A stretch of 64,000 nucleotides of DNA from Sphingobacterium sp. UBA4616 (GTDB taxonomy: Bacteria > Bacteroidota > Bacteroidia > Sphingobacteriales > Sphingobacteriaceae). The stretch spans positions 170,139 through 234,138 of the forward strand of contig DGIS01000010.1 of assembly GCA_002386525.1 (NCBI GenBank), given 5' to 3'. Below the pieces are notes generated by a model. It had not been told where the DNA came from, did no database searches, and saw nothing but the letters and a program-made list of their open reading frames with translations. A program made the position numbers and the translations under genes. Shown in pieces: positions 17,547 through 27,800 of the stretch (the stretch's first letter is position 1; each line of letters starts with the position of its first letter).

Positions 17547-18248
17547 CTAAAGCAAGATTGGTAGCAATTGATCTAAACTGTCTATCTGTAGAAAACTACT
17601 CGGCTTTATTTCATCGCTTGCTTGTTCATGGGACCACGTTACGTGATACGGAATATGTATTGCCTGTCCGCCAATTTCCAAAACGGGTAGAATATCGGAA
17701 TTTATTGAATTTCCTATCATCATGAAATTCTCGGCCGGACATTCAATTTTGCTTAATAATTTCGTATAATCCTCACTTTTTTTGTTACTCATAATCTCAA
17801 CATGATGAAAATATTTTTGAAGAGGCGAATTCTTCAACTTTCTTTCCTGATCCAACAGATCGCCCTTTGTCGCTACAATCAATTTGTAATGTGCACTAAG
17901 TTGTACCAACGTATCCTCTATGCCATCCAATAATTCAATCGGCATTTTTAATAAACACTGTCCAATTTCTATAATTTTGTTTACTATGCTCAAAGGCAGT
18001 TGGCCAGCAGAAATACGGCTGGCAGTTTCTATCATACAAAGAATAAAACCTTTTACGCCATATCCGTAAAGCGACAGGTTGTTCATTTCCGTCTTAAATA
18101 GTTCCTGCGAAATTGCATGCTGCGGAAGATAGTTCTCTAACAGTGCGCAGAAATCATGTTCTGCTTTTTGAAAATAGGGTTCATTTACCCATAATGTATC
18201 ATCAGCATCAAAGGCAATGATTTTAATCGCGTCTTTATTAACAGTCAT
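17547..18248 (-). CDS. HAD-superfamily hydrolase
   Basis: The 233-residue protein carries the HAD motifs in order: FDADDT with nucleophile D14 and D16, VATKGD (motif II threonine), the NKKSEDY lysine region (motif III), and MIGNSINSDI (motif IV). An all-helical cap lies between motifs I and II, as in haloacid dehalogenase/phosphoglycolate phosphatase types. It is cytoplasmic and probably a small-molecule phosphatase. It follows the NUDIX gene by 23 nt and likely shares its transcript, so both may act in nucleotide or metabolite clean-up. The substrate is unknown. Confidence 0.88.
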   Translation of the reverse strand: MTVNKDAIKIIAFDADDTLWVNEPYFQKAEHDFCALLENYLPQHAISQELFKTEMNNLSLYGYGVKGFILCMIETASRISAGQLPLSIVNKIIEIGQCLLKMPIELLDGIEDTLVQLSAHYKLIVATKGDLLDQERKLKNSPLQKYFHHVEIMSNKKSEDYTKLLSKIECPAENFMMIGNSINSDILPVLEIGGQAIHIPYHVTWSHEQASDEIKPSSFLQIDSLDQLLPILL

Positions 18249-18271
18249 TTTTCTTATTCAATTAAAACATT

Positions 18272-18760
18272 CTAAATAAGCTTAGTATTGCTATACTGCT
18301 CCCATAGTCCCGTCAAGTTTACGGCTGAGTCATAGGTAGCATTAAGAGCGAAATGCTTTTTCTTTGCCACATAATCATAGATATAGAGATCGGTTATTGG
18401 CGTCGGAATAGCGGATAAATCCGCTGCTGAAACCCATTCTAAATCTCCTTCATTACAATACGGTACATCGACAAATTCGATGTCTGATACATATACGTAA
18501 CTGATCCAATTGTAATTAACTGGAGAAGTTTCTGTCAAAATACCACGAAACTGTTTTGAAGTTATATGGATACCTGTTTCTTCGATTACCTCTCGCTCAA
18601 CAGCCGCATCAGGATTTTCAAAGGGGTCTATTTTTCCACCAACAGGAACGTACATATCCTTGTTGGGTTCTTTTAAGCGTCTTAATAATAGGAATTTATC
18701 TTTATTTCTCAAGATACATAGTGTTGCGACTCGTTTCAAACCGATCACTTCGTTCTCCAT
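18272..18760 (-). CDS. NUDIX hydrolase
   Basis: The 162-residue protein has a complete NUDIX box: GGKIDPFE, then REVIEETG in the right spacing, which provides the Mg2+-binding glutamates. It should hydrolyse a nucleoside diphosphate linked to another group, and the VATLCILRN start resembles 8-oxo-dGTPase-like members. The ATG at 18760 is preferred. A TTG 16 codons upstream is possible, but it lies before the predicted promoter element at 18778-18785. The gene is first in a two-gene unit with the HAD hydrolase. The exact substrate is unresolved. Confidence 0.88.
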   Translation of the reverse strand: MENEVIGLKRVATLCILRNKDKFLLLRRLKEPNKDMYVPVGGKIDPFENPDAAVEREVIEETGIHITSKQFRGILTETSPVNYNWISYVYVSDIEFVDVPYCNEGDLEWVSAADLSAIPTPITDLYIYDYVAKKKHFALNATYDSAVNLTGLWEQYSNTKLI

Positions 18761-18777
18761 CTTTTTTCTGTTTCTAA

Positions 18778-18785
18778 CAAAAATA
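18778..18785 (-). promoter_or_regulatory. TAnnTTTG promoter element for NUDIX-HAD
   Basis: The minus strand reads TATTTTTG here, 17 nt before the NUDIX ATG. It supports the start at 18760 over an upstream TTG. Confidence 0.5.
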
Positions 18786-18903
18786 GGAAAAGATGCGACA
18801 GTCTTCAAGAAATATTTCTTCCAATTTTCAATAAGCAGATCAGCCCTCTTTTTTGAAAGAATTTTGGAAATTTGATTTATATTTATATACCTAAAGTTTA
18901 TAT

Positions 18904-20481
18904 ATGTTAGAAAATTTTGAATTCTATCTATTTGTGCTCCTATTGATCACGATGCTGATCTTACTGGCGAGAAAAATTCAGGTTGCCTACCCCGTTTTAC
19001 TTGTATTAGCCGGACTTGTAATTAGTTTTATACCAGGAGTTCCTACTATAAAAATAGAGCCCGAATTAATATTTATTATTTTTTTACCTCCACTTTTGTA
19101 CGAGGCTGCTTGGTCAACGTCATGGAAAGAACTGTGGCGATGGCGTAGGATTATATTTAGCTTTGCCTTCGTTGTGGTCTTTTTTACAGCCTTATCGGTT
19201 GCCGTATTTGCTAACTATTTTATCCCAGGATTCTCCTTAGCACTTGGATTTTTATTGGGAGGAATAGTTTCACCGCCTGACGCGGTTAGTGCTGGTGCAA
19301 TTTTAAAATTCGTAAAAGTACCCAAAAGATTGGCTTCCATTCTGGAAGGTGAAAGTTTATTGAACGATGCTTCCTCATTAATAATCTTCAGATTCGCAAT
19401 GATCGCCGCAGCTACAGGACAATTTGTATTGTACCAAGCTGCCGGAAGCTTTATTTGGATGTGCGTTGGCGGTGTAGCAATAGGGCTTGCAATCGCATAT
19501 GTTTTCCTTAAAATGCACAAACTTTTGCCCACCGATTCAAATACAGACTTATTGCTAACTTTCATAGCGCCTTTCTCCATGTATTTGATCGCAGAACAAC
19601 TTCACGCTTCCGGCGTTTTGGCAGTGGTAAGTGGCGGATTATTTTTATCCTATCGCAGCCACGACTTTTTGAGTAGCGCATCCCGAATCCGCACTGTAAC
19701 AGTATGGGAAAGCTTCTGCTTTTTATTGAATGGTATTGTCTTTATGCTTATCGGATTAGATTTACCTGAAATTGTTTCGGGATTGGGAGACACCAATATT
19801 TCTACCGCGATTGGCTACGGTGTAGCCGTAACAATAGTCCTTATTCTCGTCAGAATTTTCGCTGGATATGCTGCGGTAATCACCACTTTAGTAATGAAAC
19901 ATTTCATAACAGTCGCCGATGCCCAATCACCAGGTTGGCAAACTCCAATGATTATTGGTTGGACCGGAATGCGTGGTGTAGTTTCTCTGGCGGCAGCTCT
20001 GTCTATTCCCTTAACACTGGCGGATGGTACCCCTTTTCCACAAAGAAACCTTATTCTTTTTATCACATTTGTCGTCATTCTTTTAACCTTAGTCGTTCAA
20101 GGATTAACACTTCCTTTTATATTAAGAACAATCAAATTAGTAGATAGAGATTTTGTCCGAAGCGAGAAGGAAATCGATTATGAAATTCAGAATAGGCTAG
20201 CTCAAGTTGCTGTCGATAAAATTCGAAATGACTACGCCGACAAAATTGAAAATTTTCCGACCTTAAAGGATCAGTTGGATAAGTATGAAAATCAATTGCG
20301 GAGCTCTGAAATTATCATTAATTATGCAGAATATCGCAAAATATATATTGACATTCTTGAAACGCAACGCATGTGGCTTATCAATAAAAATCGTGAGGAG
20401 CTTTTACTAGACGAAGAAATTATTAAGAAGCACCTTCGTTTATTGGATCTTCAGGAAGAAAGATTAAATATGAAGAGCTAG
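18904..20481 (+). CDS. CPA1-family Na+/H+ antiporter
   Basis: The 525-residue protein has about 12 hydrophobic segments up to residue 410 and a charged cytoplasmic tail of about 110 residues. Diagnostic CPA1 motifs are present: FLPPLLYEAAW, SPPDAVSAGAI and EGESLLNDASSL, the last carrying the ND pair of the ion site. GWTGMRGVVSLAAA follows in a later helix. It would exchange Na+ for H+ at the inner membrane for pH and salt homeostasis. It is transcribed alone, divergently from the NUDIX-HAD pair. CPA1 class is firm, ion selectivity is inferred. Confidence 0.93.
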   Translation: MLENFEFYLFVLLLITMLILLARKIQVAYPVLLVLAGLVISFIPGVPTIKIEPELIFIIFLPPLLYEAAWSTSWKELWRWRRIIFSFAFVVVFFTALSVAVFANYFIPGFSLALGFLLGGIVSPPDAVSAGAILKFVKVPKRLASILEGESLLNDASSLIIFRFAMIAAATGQFVLYQAAGSFIWMCVGGVAIGLAIAYVFLKMHKLLPTDSNTDLLLTFIAPFSMYLIAEQLHASGVLAVVSGGLFLSYRSHDFLSSASRIRTVTVWESFCFLLNGIVFMLIGLDLPEIVSGLGDTNISTAIGYGVAVTIVLILVRIFAGYAAVITTLVMKHFITVADAQSPGWQTPMIIGWTGMRGVVSLAAALSIPLTLADGTPFPQRNLILFITFVVILLTLVVQGLTLPFILRTIKLVDRDFVRSEKEIDYEIQNRLAQVAVDKIRNDYADKIENFPTLKDQLDKYENQLRSSEIIINYAEYRKIYIDILETQRMWLINKNREELLLDEEIIKKHLRLLDLQEERLNMKS

Positions 20482-20507
20482 GTCTTGTACAATCAGATCA
20501 CCTAATT

Positions 20508-20544
20508 TTCATGATCGGCAATAAAAATATTGACCGATCATGAA
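20508..20544. terminator. Possible bidirectional terminator hairpin
   Basis: TTCATGATCGG (20508-20518) pairs perfectly with CCGATCATGAA (20534-20544) across a 15-nt loop. It lies between the convergent antiporter and 88-residue genes. Neither strand shows a strong T-tract, so this is a moderate call. Confidence 0.45.
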
Positions 20545-20557
20545 TAAAAAAAGCTGA

Positions 20558-20824
20558 TTAATCTTCATCCAGGTAAATACCATGAACGACAAATTTAATA
20601 TCCTTGTTGAAAACAATCATATCTTCAACATCTTCAGAATCTATAGGGTAAAGGGTGTCAAGCCCTCCCCCATCCAACAGTTCCGAATCTGGTATAAGTT
20701 CAAAAAAGGTGACTCCATTAACAACAGATAGTTCCTCCACTTTGATATAAGAAACATTTTGGCTTCTCCAAAGTGCCAAAATATCAGTAGAAAATAACTG
20801 ATAATTACTAGCTTGATTTGACAT
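20558..20824 (-). CDS. Small acidic hypothetical protein
   Basis: This 88-residue soluble acidic protein has no signal peptide or membrane helix and ends in YLDED. It alternates predicted strands and helices (ILALWRSQNVSYIKVEEL). A near-consensus promoter sequence, TTAATTTG on the minus strand, lies 4 nt before the ATG. I do not recognise the family, and neighbours give no functional hint. It is likely real because it fills the space between the antiporter terminator and the FadR-type regulator and uses normal codons. Confidence 0.6.
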   Translation of the reverse strand: MSNQASNYQLFSTDILALWRSQNVSYIKVEELSVVNGVTFFELIPDSELLDGGGLDTLYPIDSEDVEDMIVFNKDIKFVVHGIYLDED

Positions 20825-20908
20825 GGATGCAAATTAAGAAAAAAGTGGCGCAATTCACCTGTCCCAAAAATTTTTCCACTTCTGAACTAATTGTAAAACA
20901 AATTCTAC

Positions 20909-20916
20909 TAACTTTG
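20909..20916 (+). promoter_or_regulatory. TAnnTTTG promoter element for the FadR-type regulator
   Basis: TAACTTTG lies 23 nt before the regulator start codon. The operator-like dyad begins 2 nt after it, so a bound repressor would cover the transcription start. Confidence 0.6.
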
Positions 20917-20918
20917 CA

Positions 20919-20931
20919 ATCATCAGATGAT
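20919..20931. promoter_or_regulatory. Operator-like dyad, probable autoregulatory site
   Basis: ATCATC-A-GATGAT is a 13-bp dyad with an odd centre. Its core CATCnGATG is repeated at 21659-21667, before the adjacent transporter gene. Placement at the transcription start suggests autorepression by the FadR-type regulator. Confidence 0.6.
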
Positions 20932-20939
20932 GTGATTAT

Positions 20940-21599
20940 ATGAAGAATGATGCTATTATAAGGAAATCGCTAGCAGAGGAAGTTGCTACTGCAATTGAAG
21001 AAAAAATCAAAATGGGCACTTTTCCGGTAGAGTCAAAACTTCCCACGGAACCTGAATTAATGAAGCAATTTGCTGTGGGTAGATCAACAATTCGCGAAGC
21101 TGTTAAATACTTGTGCCAGTCTGGCTATCTAAATGTACAACAGGGGTTGGGAACATTTGTGAAGAGTTCAATAGGACATCACGCCTTGGATGCCAAAATT
21201 GAAAAAGGAAATTTTGATGATATCTTCGAAGTTAGGCAAGTATTGGAGATTAGAATTATTGAAAAATCTGCAGTGAATAGGACAACTAAGGGGCTGAAAG
21301 ATATGGCTTCGGCGCTAAAGAATAGACTAAAATATGCAGAGTTGAATAATCTGATAGCCTGTGTCGAAGCTGATATAGCTTTTCATAGTGCAATTGCAGA
21401 ATCTTGCGGAAATAGCATTTTAACAGCACTATATACAACATTATCGGTGCATGTCAATAAGTTCTTTATGTCCATATATAAAGACACCACTCCCTTCCTA
21501 TCATCTCAAAAACAACATGAAGAGTTAATGTTGGCGATTAAAGATAGGGATGTCAAACGGGCGGTCGACATCGCTAATCGAATTATAAAACAACTATAA
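20940..21599 (+). CDS. GntR-family transcriptional regulator, FadR/FCD subfamily
   Basis: The 219-residue protein has an N-terminal winged HTH (about 10-75) with FAVGRSTIREAVKYLCQSGYL, the GntR recognition region. An all-helical FCD ligand domain (about 95-215) follows, with the DIAFHSAIAE and QKQHEELM metal/ligand-site motifs. FCD regulators usually respond to small organic acids and act as repressors released by ligand. The gene is 73 nt upstream of an Fsr-like transporter on the same strand, and both have a CATCnGATG dyad before the start codon. Regulation of itself and the transporter is inferred. The ligand is unknown. Confidence 0.92.
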   Translation: MKNDAIIRKSLAEEVATAIEEKIKMGTFPVESKLPTEPELMKQFAVGRSTIREAVKYLCQSGYLNVQQGLGTFVKSSIGHHALDAKIEKGNFDDIFEVRQVLEIRIIEKSAVNRTTKGLKDMASALKNRLKYAELNNLIACVEADIAFHSAIAESCGNSILTALYTTLSVHVNKFFMSIYKDTTPFLSSQKQHEELMLAIKDRDVKRAVDIANRIIKQL

Positions 21600-21658
21600 T
21601 TACTTAATAATAATTTTCAAAATCAAATTTAACAATCCGCTATCAATTTAGCAACAAA

Positions 21659-21667
21659 CATCTGATG
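21659..21667. promoter_or_regulatory. Second CATCnGATG operator-like site
   Basis: CATCTGATG ends 5 nt before the transporter ATG and repeats the core of the dyad at 20919-20931. It occupies the position where a Shine-Dalgarno sequence would lie. Binding here could block transcription or depend on read-through from the regulator gene. Confidence 0.5.
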
Positions 21668-21672
21668 ACCTG

Positions 21673-22896
21673 ATGAAAAGTCCTCTAAAAATTAAAACCT
21701 TAAATCAACGTGGTTCTTGGAATAGTTCCGGCACCGTGTACCCAATCTTATTTGCCATCAGTGCATCACATCTGCTCAACGATTTAATTCAATCTGTCAT
21801 TCCCGCGGTATATCCGATGCTAAAATCGAATTATGCGCTTACTTTTACACAAATTGGTATTATAACATTGGTATTTCAACTGACGGCTTCTATCTTGCAG
21901 CCATTTGTTGGCTTGTATACCGATAAAAATCCCACACCTAGATCCTTAGCCATTGGCATGTTATTCTCATTGATGGGGTTAATTTGTATTTCTTTTGCTT
22001 CAAACTTCCTGTATATTCTATTGTCTGTAAGTCTCATTGGCATGGGATCTTCTATATTCCATCCTGAAGCTTCACGTGTAGCACATTTAGCTTCAGGTGG
22101 AAAAAAAGGTCTTGCACAATCCATTTTTCAAGTTGGTGGAAACGCAGGTGGTGCCATTGGGCCCCTCCTTGTAGCACTCATTGTAATTCCTTTTGGTCAA
22201 AATTACATTGGCTTATTCGGCGTATTGGCAATCGTTGCAGTCGTGATATTGACCTACGTTGGGAAGTGGTATCAAATTCATCTCAAACCTAAAACAGAGG
22301 TTATACCGGCAAATCAGCCAACATCGAAACTACCAAAATCAAAGATAATTTTTGCCTTGGGGATTCTATTGGTGCTGATTTTTTCCAAATATTTTTACAT
22401 GGCCTCGATGACCAGCTACTTCACTTTCTATCTGATCAATAAGTTTCATGTTTCAGTTCAGGAATCTCAAATTTACCTCTTTGTATTTCTCGCCTCGGTT
22501 GCTGCGGGAACAATATTAGGCGGACCATTAGGAGATCGTTACGGTCGAAAGCTCATTATCTGGGTTTCGATTCTCGGTGCCGCACCGTTTACGCTACTTT
22601 TACCACATGCAGGTCTTGAAGCGACAATTATCCTTTCAATATCAATTGGCCTTATAATCTCCTCTGCTTTTTCAGCAATCCTAGTTTATGCAACAGAGCT
22701 CATGCCGGGGAAAGTGGGCATGATCGCTGGCTTATTTTTCGGTTTTGCATTTGGAATGGGCGGAATTGGTTCTGCTCTATTGGGGTGGTTAGCAGACCGT
22801 ACCTCCATTGAGCACGTATTTAGCATTTGCGCCTACCTCCCATTGATTGGTATTGTGACCGGATTATTACCCAAAATGAATCATCCTAAGAAATAA
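21673..22896 (+). CDS. fsr: MFS transporter, fosmidomycin-resistance (Fsr) type
   Basis: The 407-residue, 12-helix MFS protein closely resembles the Fsr group as I know it. It has SHLLNDLIQSVIPAVYPMLK in the first helix, FTQIGIITLVFQLTASILQP, and MGSSIFHPEASRVAH with GGKKGLAQSIFQVGGNAGG. It is an inner-membrane drug/H+ antiporter family, and the natural substrate in Bacteroidota is not established. It lies 73 nt after the FadR-type regulator and carries the shared operator motif. No Shine-Dalgarno-like sequence precedes the ATG, as is common in this phylum. Confidence 0.88.
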   Translation: MKSPLKIKTLNQRGSWNSSGTVYPILFAISASHLLNDLIQSVIPAVYPMLKSNYALTFTQIGIITLVFQLTASILQPFVGLYTDKNPTPRSLAIGMLFSLMGLICISFASNFLYILLSVSLIGMGSSIFHPEASRVAHLASGGKKGLAQSIFQVGGNAGGAIGPLLVALIVIPFGQNYIGLFGVLAIVAVVILTYVGKWYQIHLKPKTEVIPANQPTSKLPKSKIIFALGILLVLIFSKYFYMASMTSYFTFYLINKFHVSVQESQIYLFVFLASVAAGTILGGPLGDRYGRKLIIWVSILGAAPFTLLLPHAGLEATIILSISIGLIISSAFSAILVYATELMPGKVGMIAGLFFGFAFGMGGIGSALLGWLADRTSIEHVFSICAYLPLIGIVTGLLPKMNHPKK

Positions 22897-22900
22897 CGTT

Positions 22901-22931
22901 AAAAAGGCCTCCATTTATAATGAAGGCCTTT
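22901..22931 (-). terminator. Rho-independent terminator of the second susCD operon
   Basis: AAAGGCCT (22903-22910) pairs with AGGCCTTT (22924-22931), with three further inner pairs. On the minus strand the stem runs into TTTTT, six bases after the SusD stop. It may also serve the converging transporter gene, though the T-run is weaker in that direction. Confidence 0.8.
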
Positions 22932-22936
22932 CTGAA

Positions 22937-24814
22937 TTAATATCCGGGATTTTGAATTAATTTCGTATTTCTATTAATCTCGTCCCGATGCAAAGATGTA
23001 AAATACATCTTGTCATCCCAGTTTCGGTTTTCAATTCCTGGATCAATATCCGATACAACATATTTATAGGTGTAACTGCTTGGATCGTATTTGTATTGTG
23101 TCACACTTTTGCCTGCCTTAAGAGTTCCAGTAATATTGATAATATTTGCCTTCCGGCCGATTGTTTCTGCAGCTATCATCCAACGTCTTGCGTCAAAGAA
23201 GCGATGCTCCTCATAAGCTAACTCTACACGACGTTCGTTTCGATAGCGTGTTTTTAACGCCGCTCCACTCTCACTACTAGGTATTGCAGGCATTCCAGCT
23301 CTAAACCGAACTTTATTCATCCATATTTTAGCCTCGCCTTCCTCACCTAACTCCAGACATGCCTCGACGTAGTTTAATACCGCTTCCGTATAACGAAACA
23401 TCGGCCATGGAATACGTTGTCTTGTATTTTGGTCTTCCATTGTAGGATCTGGATCAGTAAATTTACGGATATAATAGCCCGTTCGGGAGCCATTCCAATC
23501 TTCAATAGGGCTCTTTCTTGTGTCGAGACCAAAATGTGTGGTTTTTTGACCTTGTGCATTAACAACCTCATATTGCCCTGTCTGAATCTGGTTTACCTTA
23601 TCCCGGGCGGCAACATCAGCTGTTCGAGGTTTCCAGTCTGCACCATCATACAATAGAGTTGCCTTCAAACGCGGATCACGATTTTGATAAGGATTAGCTG
23701 CCATAGTTGGATTTGACCAATCGAACTTTTCACCGGCAATCGTCTCGTAATCATCTACCAACAATTGTATTGGCGTATTTCCAGCCCAATTGTGGTAGCC
23801 ATTCGGTCCATTGTCGCGACCTACCCAACCACCGCGTTCATCTTTTTCATCGATAAAAAATCGCCCCAAAATAATGTCTTTAGCCGCCGTAAAGTCAACT
23901 GTTTTACTCCCCCCTCCTAAGGAAAGAGCCATGTAATTAATCGCTCCATCAGCAGCCGAAACAGGCTGATTTAAATCAAGTTTATAGGCAAATTCGCTAT
24001 GATCAATGACAGCCTTGGCAGCGGCCTTTGCTTTTGTCCAACGATCTGTTTGATTACCTGTGGTATACATTAGGTATTCTGGGTTTTTATATCCTGCTAA
24101 TAATGTAGATTTTGATTTTGCTTTATTTGCATCGTGAAGGTCACTAGCGGCATACAACAAAACTCTTGATTTTAATGCCAGTACAGCAGCTTCGCTCGCC
24201 CGTCCTTTTACTTGAGATGCCCCTTTCAAAAGCTGAGCCGCGTTGTCAAGATCTTTAACTATGGCATCGACACATTCCTCATAGGTATTTCTAGGAACCA
24301 TGTAATCTTTATCGTTCAGCGTATAGATCTTATTATCGATCGGTATTCCGCCATAGTAACGTAACAACTGCTGATAATAATAAGCACGTAAGAAATAGGC
24401 CTCCCCTAAAAGTTTATCTGCCTTTGTTTTATCAAATTTGGCTTCTGTTAAATTAGAAATCGCAATATTAGTCGCCCGGATGCGTGTATACATGCGCCCA
24501 TATTCATAAGTTTCCATAATATAGCCCTGATCGGCAGGATTCGAGCGCGATTCAGTAACTGTATTTATTCCCCGGTTTGGATGGGTGAATAGTGCTTCAT
24601 CTGTCATCGAAGCCATTTGCTGTTCATAAAATCCACCTACTCCAAATCCATTATAAATTTCAGTCACAAAAGCTTCTGATAAGCCCGCGTCTGACCACAC
24701 CACCTCCTGTGGCACTTCACTAAGTGGCTTTGTACTTACAAAATCATCATTACAAGCGTGTAATGTTGCAGATAATACAAGTAGCATGAGTGATATATTT
24801 GTAATCTTTTTCAT
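22937..24814 (-). CDS. SusD/RagB family lipoprotein (second pair)
   Basis: This 625-residue lipoprotein has its predicted lipid attachment at C21 (SATLHAC). The SusD helical scaffold is recognisable from FLRAYYYQQLLRYYGGIP. The C-terminal domain has RNERRVELAYEEHRFFDARRW, the usual family signature split here by one residue class. It is longer than the first SusD, and the two are only distantly alike. It follows its SusC partner by 27 nt and ends at a good terminator, so the unit is just susC-susD. With no glycoside hydrolase beside it, its ligand may be a glycan, glycopeptide or another nutrient. Confidence 0.95.
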   Translation of the reverse strand: MKKITNISLMLLVLSATLHACNDDFVSTKPLSEVPQEVVWSDAGLSEAFVTEIYNGFGVGGFYEQQMASMTDEALFTHPNRGINTVTESRSNPADQGYIMETYEYGRMYTRIRATNIAISNLTEAKFDKTKADKLLGEAYFLRAYYYQQLLRYYGGIPIDNKIYTLNDKDYMVPRNTYEECVDAIVKDLDNAAQLLKGASQVKGRASEAAVLALKSRVLLYAASDLHDANKAKSKSTLLAGYKNPEYLMYTTGNQTDRWTKAKAAAKAVIDHSEFAYKLDLNQPVSAADGAINYMALSLGGGSKTVDFTAAKDIILGRFFIDEKDERGGWVGRDNGPNGYHNWAGNTPIQLLVDDYETIAGEKFDWSNPTMAANPYQNRDPRLKATLLYDGADWKPRTADVAARDKVNQIQTGQYEVVNAQGQKTTHFGLDTRKSPIEDWNGSRTGYYIRKFTDPDPTMEDQNTRQRIPWPMFRYTEAVLNYVEACLELGEEGEAKIWMNKVRFRAGMPAIPSSESGAALKTRYRNERRVELAYEEHRFFDARRWMIAAETIGRKANIINITGTLKAGKSVTQYKYDPSSYTYKYVVSDIDPGIENRNWDDKMYFTSLHRDEINRNTKLIQNPGY

Positions 24815-24841
24815 CTTCTTTTTCTTTTAAATTCGGGTTGA

Positions 24842-27800
24842 TTAAAACGATAACAACGCGCCCAGATTGATTAATCTTGCTTGCGGATAATATTGTCCTA
24901 ATGCATTCACAGCTTCCGGATCATACATTTTGATTTTACTCCAAGTAATGAGGTTCATTCCATTCGCAAATAAACGCAATGAGCCTATACCAATTTTATT
25001 GCATATACTAGAGGATAGATTATATCCTAATTCTACATTCTTAAGTCGGAGGTAATCTGTACTTCGCATCCAATACGTGTTATTATAGGAATAATATTGA
25101 TTACCGCGGTCTGTTAAACGTGGATATACACTGCTCGGGTTACTGATACTCCAGCGGTTTTCGTAGAATTCCTCCACAAAATTTCCAATAGATCCAGACT
25201 CATCTGTACCGACACGGATCTCTCCGCCTGTAGCGCCCTGAAATAATACCGATAAGTCAAAATCTTTATAGGTAAGGCTAAAATTGAAACCGCCTTGAAA
25301 TGTTGGATCACTATTTTTATCGCGTCTAACTTTATCATCGGGTGTGATTTTTCCGTCACCGTTGTAATCTTTGTACTTCATGTCACCAGGACGTAGAGTC
25401 TTTGTTATGGCGCTATAATCTAACTGATTGTTTGCAATATCATTTAAATCTTTGAATACGCCATCATAGATATAATAGATATCAGTTTTTATTGGCTTTC
25501 CTGTACTCTGCTGCCATGCTGGCGCTCCTGGTGCCTCATCCCAGAAGATAATTTTATTCTTCGCATACCCACCGTTAACGCCTACAGTATAACCAAGTTC
25601 CCCGACTTTACCATGATAACCGAGATTAAACTCCCATCCTTTATTATCGACCTTACCGATATTCTCGGCTGGGAGCGTCATTCCTGTACTCTGCGGTATG
25701 GACGCATTTTTGCGCCATAAAATTGAATTACGCCGGTTTTTGAAGATGTCAAATTCCAAGTTCAACTTGCCCTGAAGAAACTGAAAATCAAATCCGAGAT
25801 TGTAATTATTGGCTACTTCCCAAGTAATCATTTCATTTGGCACACGACTTTCGTAAAGAGACTTGGCTAACTTGTCATTTACGATATACGTTCCAAAAGA
25901 ATACGTGGAAAAATATTGATATTCTTGTAATTTATCATCATAATAGATGTTATCATTTCCCATCTGGCCGTACGAAGCACGGATTTTAAAATAATTAATT
26001 ACAGGTACATTTTCCTTCCAGAAATTTTCTTCTGACACGACCCATCCAGCCATTGCCCCAGGGAAGAACCCGAATCGCTCCTTTTCAGGAAACATGTAAG
26101 AACCGTCGTAACGCCACAAGAGTTCGGCGATATATTTACTTTTATAGTTATAACCAAACCGACCAAAATAATTTAGACGAGCGCGCTTCCATGCCGCACC
26201 GTCGTTATTTTTTTCCTGTTCCCCGCCGGCGAAAAGATAATCAATCGCATTGGAAAGAAAGTAGCGGCGATAAGCACTGAATTTATCGTTATCAATTGTT
26301 TCTCTATTGATACCCGCAATGGCATTCACTTGATGGTTTCCAAATTTCCGGTCAAAGCTCAAAATACCACCAAGCAAGATGTTTAATTGATCTTCATTGC
26401 TTTGATTCAGATTCGGATCCGCAGGACCACGTCGCCCAGGGACCAGTTGTGGTGTTTCCCCATCAGCTTCATATGCACCCTGCCACGAATATAATGTCCA
26501 AGGTATCACCCACGTTTTTTGGTTTTTCACATATTTGTCTACAGATGCATTCAGTGTTAGCTTCAGACCATCAACCCATGGATTAGTTATTTCAACCTGT
26601 CCATTCGTTTGGAAATAATAGCGTTTGTCCCTATCATATCCTGTGGCATTAGTAGTGATAACAACGGGGTTTTCACCGTTTTCTATATCTGGCCCTGGCA
26701 TACCGTTTGGCCAAATTGCAGGTTGAGTGGGATTTCCGCGCATGAGCATTCTGAAGATTGTACCAGCAGTTTTTGTTGGAAAATTGCGATTTTCCTGTCT
26801 CCCTAATACGCCGAATTGCGTTTTTATATATTGACTTATATTAGCATCGAGATTAATTCGCAAATCATATTGTTTATAGCCTGTGGCGGAGTTCTTGTAG
26901 TATGCATCCTGATTTTGATAGCCCAGGGACATCAAATATTTGACATCCTCAGTACCTCCATTGATCTGAAGATTGTGGCGTTGTTGCGGCGACCAATCTT
27001 TTAGGGTAGACTTATACCAATCTGTATTTGGATGGCCCCAAGGATCAGACCCGTCGCGGTATTTTTGGATATCCTCGGGTTTAAAAGGTGCATCTAATAC
27101 TCCACCATCTTTTTTAATATAACTCCCTTTATCCGTTATTGCGCTATATGCTGCAGACCATTCGTCGACCGATAGGTTATAGATCTCAAGTTCATTTCTA
27201 ATTTCAGCAAATTGAGCAGCAGTGGTCAATTTGGGGATTACTGTAGGTTGGGAATATCCCTGATTAAAAGTGTAGGAAAATTGTGGCTTGCCTGTTTTTC
27301 CTCTTTTCGTAGTGACAAGAATAACGCCGTTAGCTGCACGGGCGCCATAAATTGCTGCGGAAGCATCTTTAAGTACCGATATATTTTCAATATCACGGGG
27401 ATTAAGCCGCTCGATTCCGCCTTCACGCGCCGGAACACCGTCAATTACCACCAAAGGACTGCTATTCCCTAACGTATTTGTCCCGCGGATCTTGATGTTA
27501 GATCCATCATAACCGGGCTCAGCACTCCCATTGGTCGCTGTGACACCAGGTACCCGGCCTGTTAACGCATTTGAGATGTTTAATGCGGGTGATTTGGCAA
27601 GATCACTCCCTTTAACTGTCGCGACAGACCCAGTCACAGTCTCCTTTTTTTGCTTTCCGTAACCTACCACGATAACCTCTTCCAAACTAGATTGTGAATT
27701 GAGTAGAATGACGTCAACAATACGTCTTCCCTTTATAGCTTCATCCATAGATAGCTTACCAACCATTCGAAAATTGAGCGTACCAGTACTTGGCACTTTA

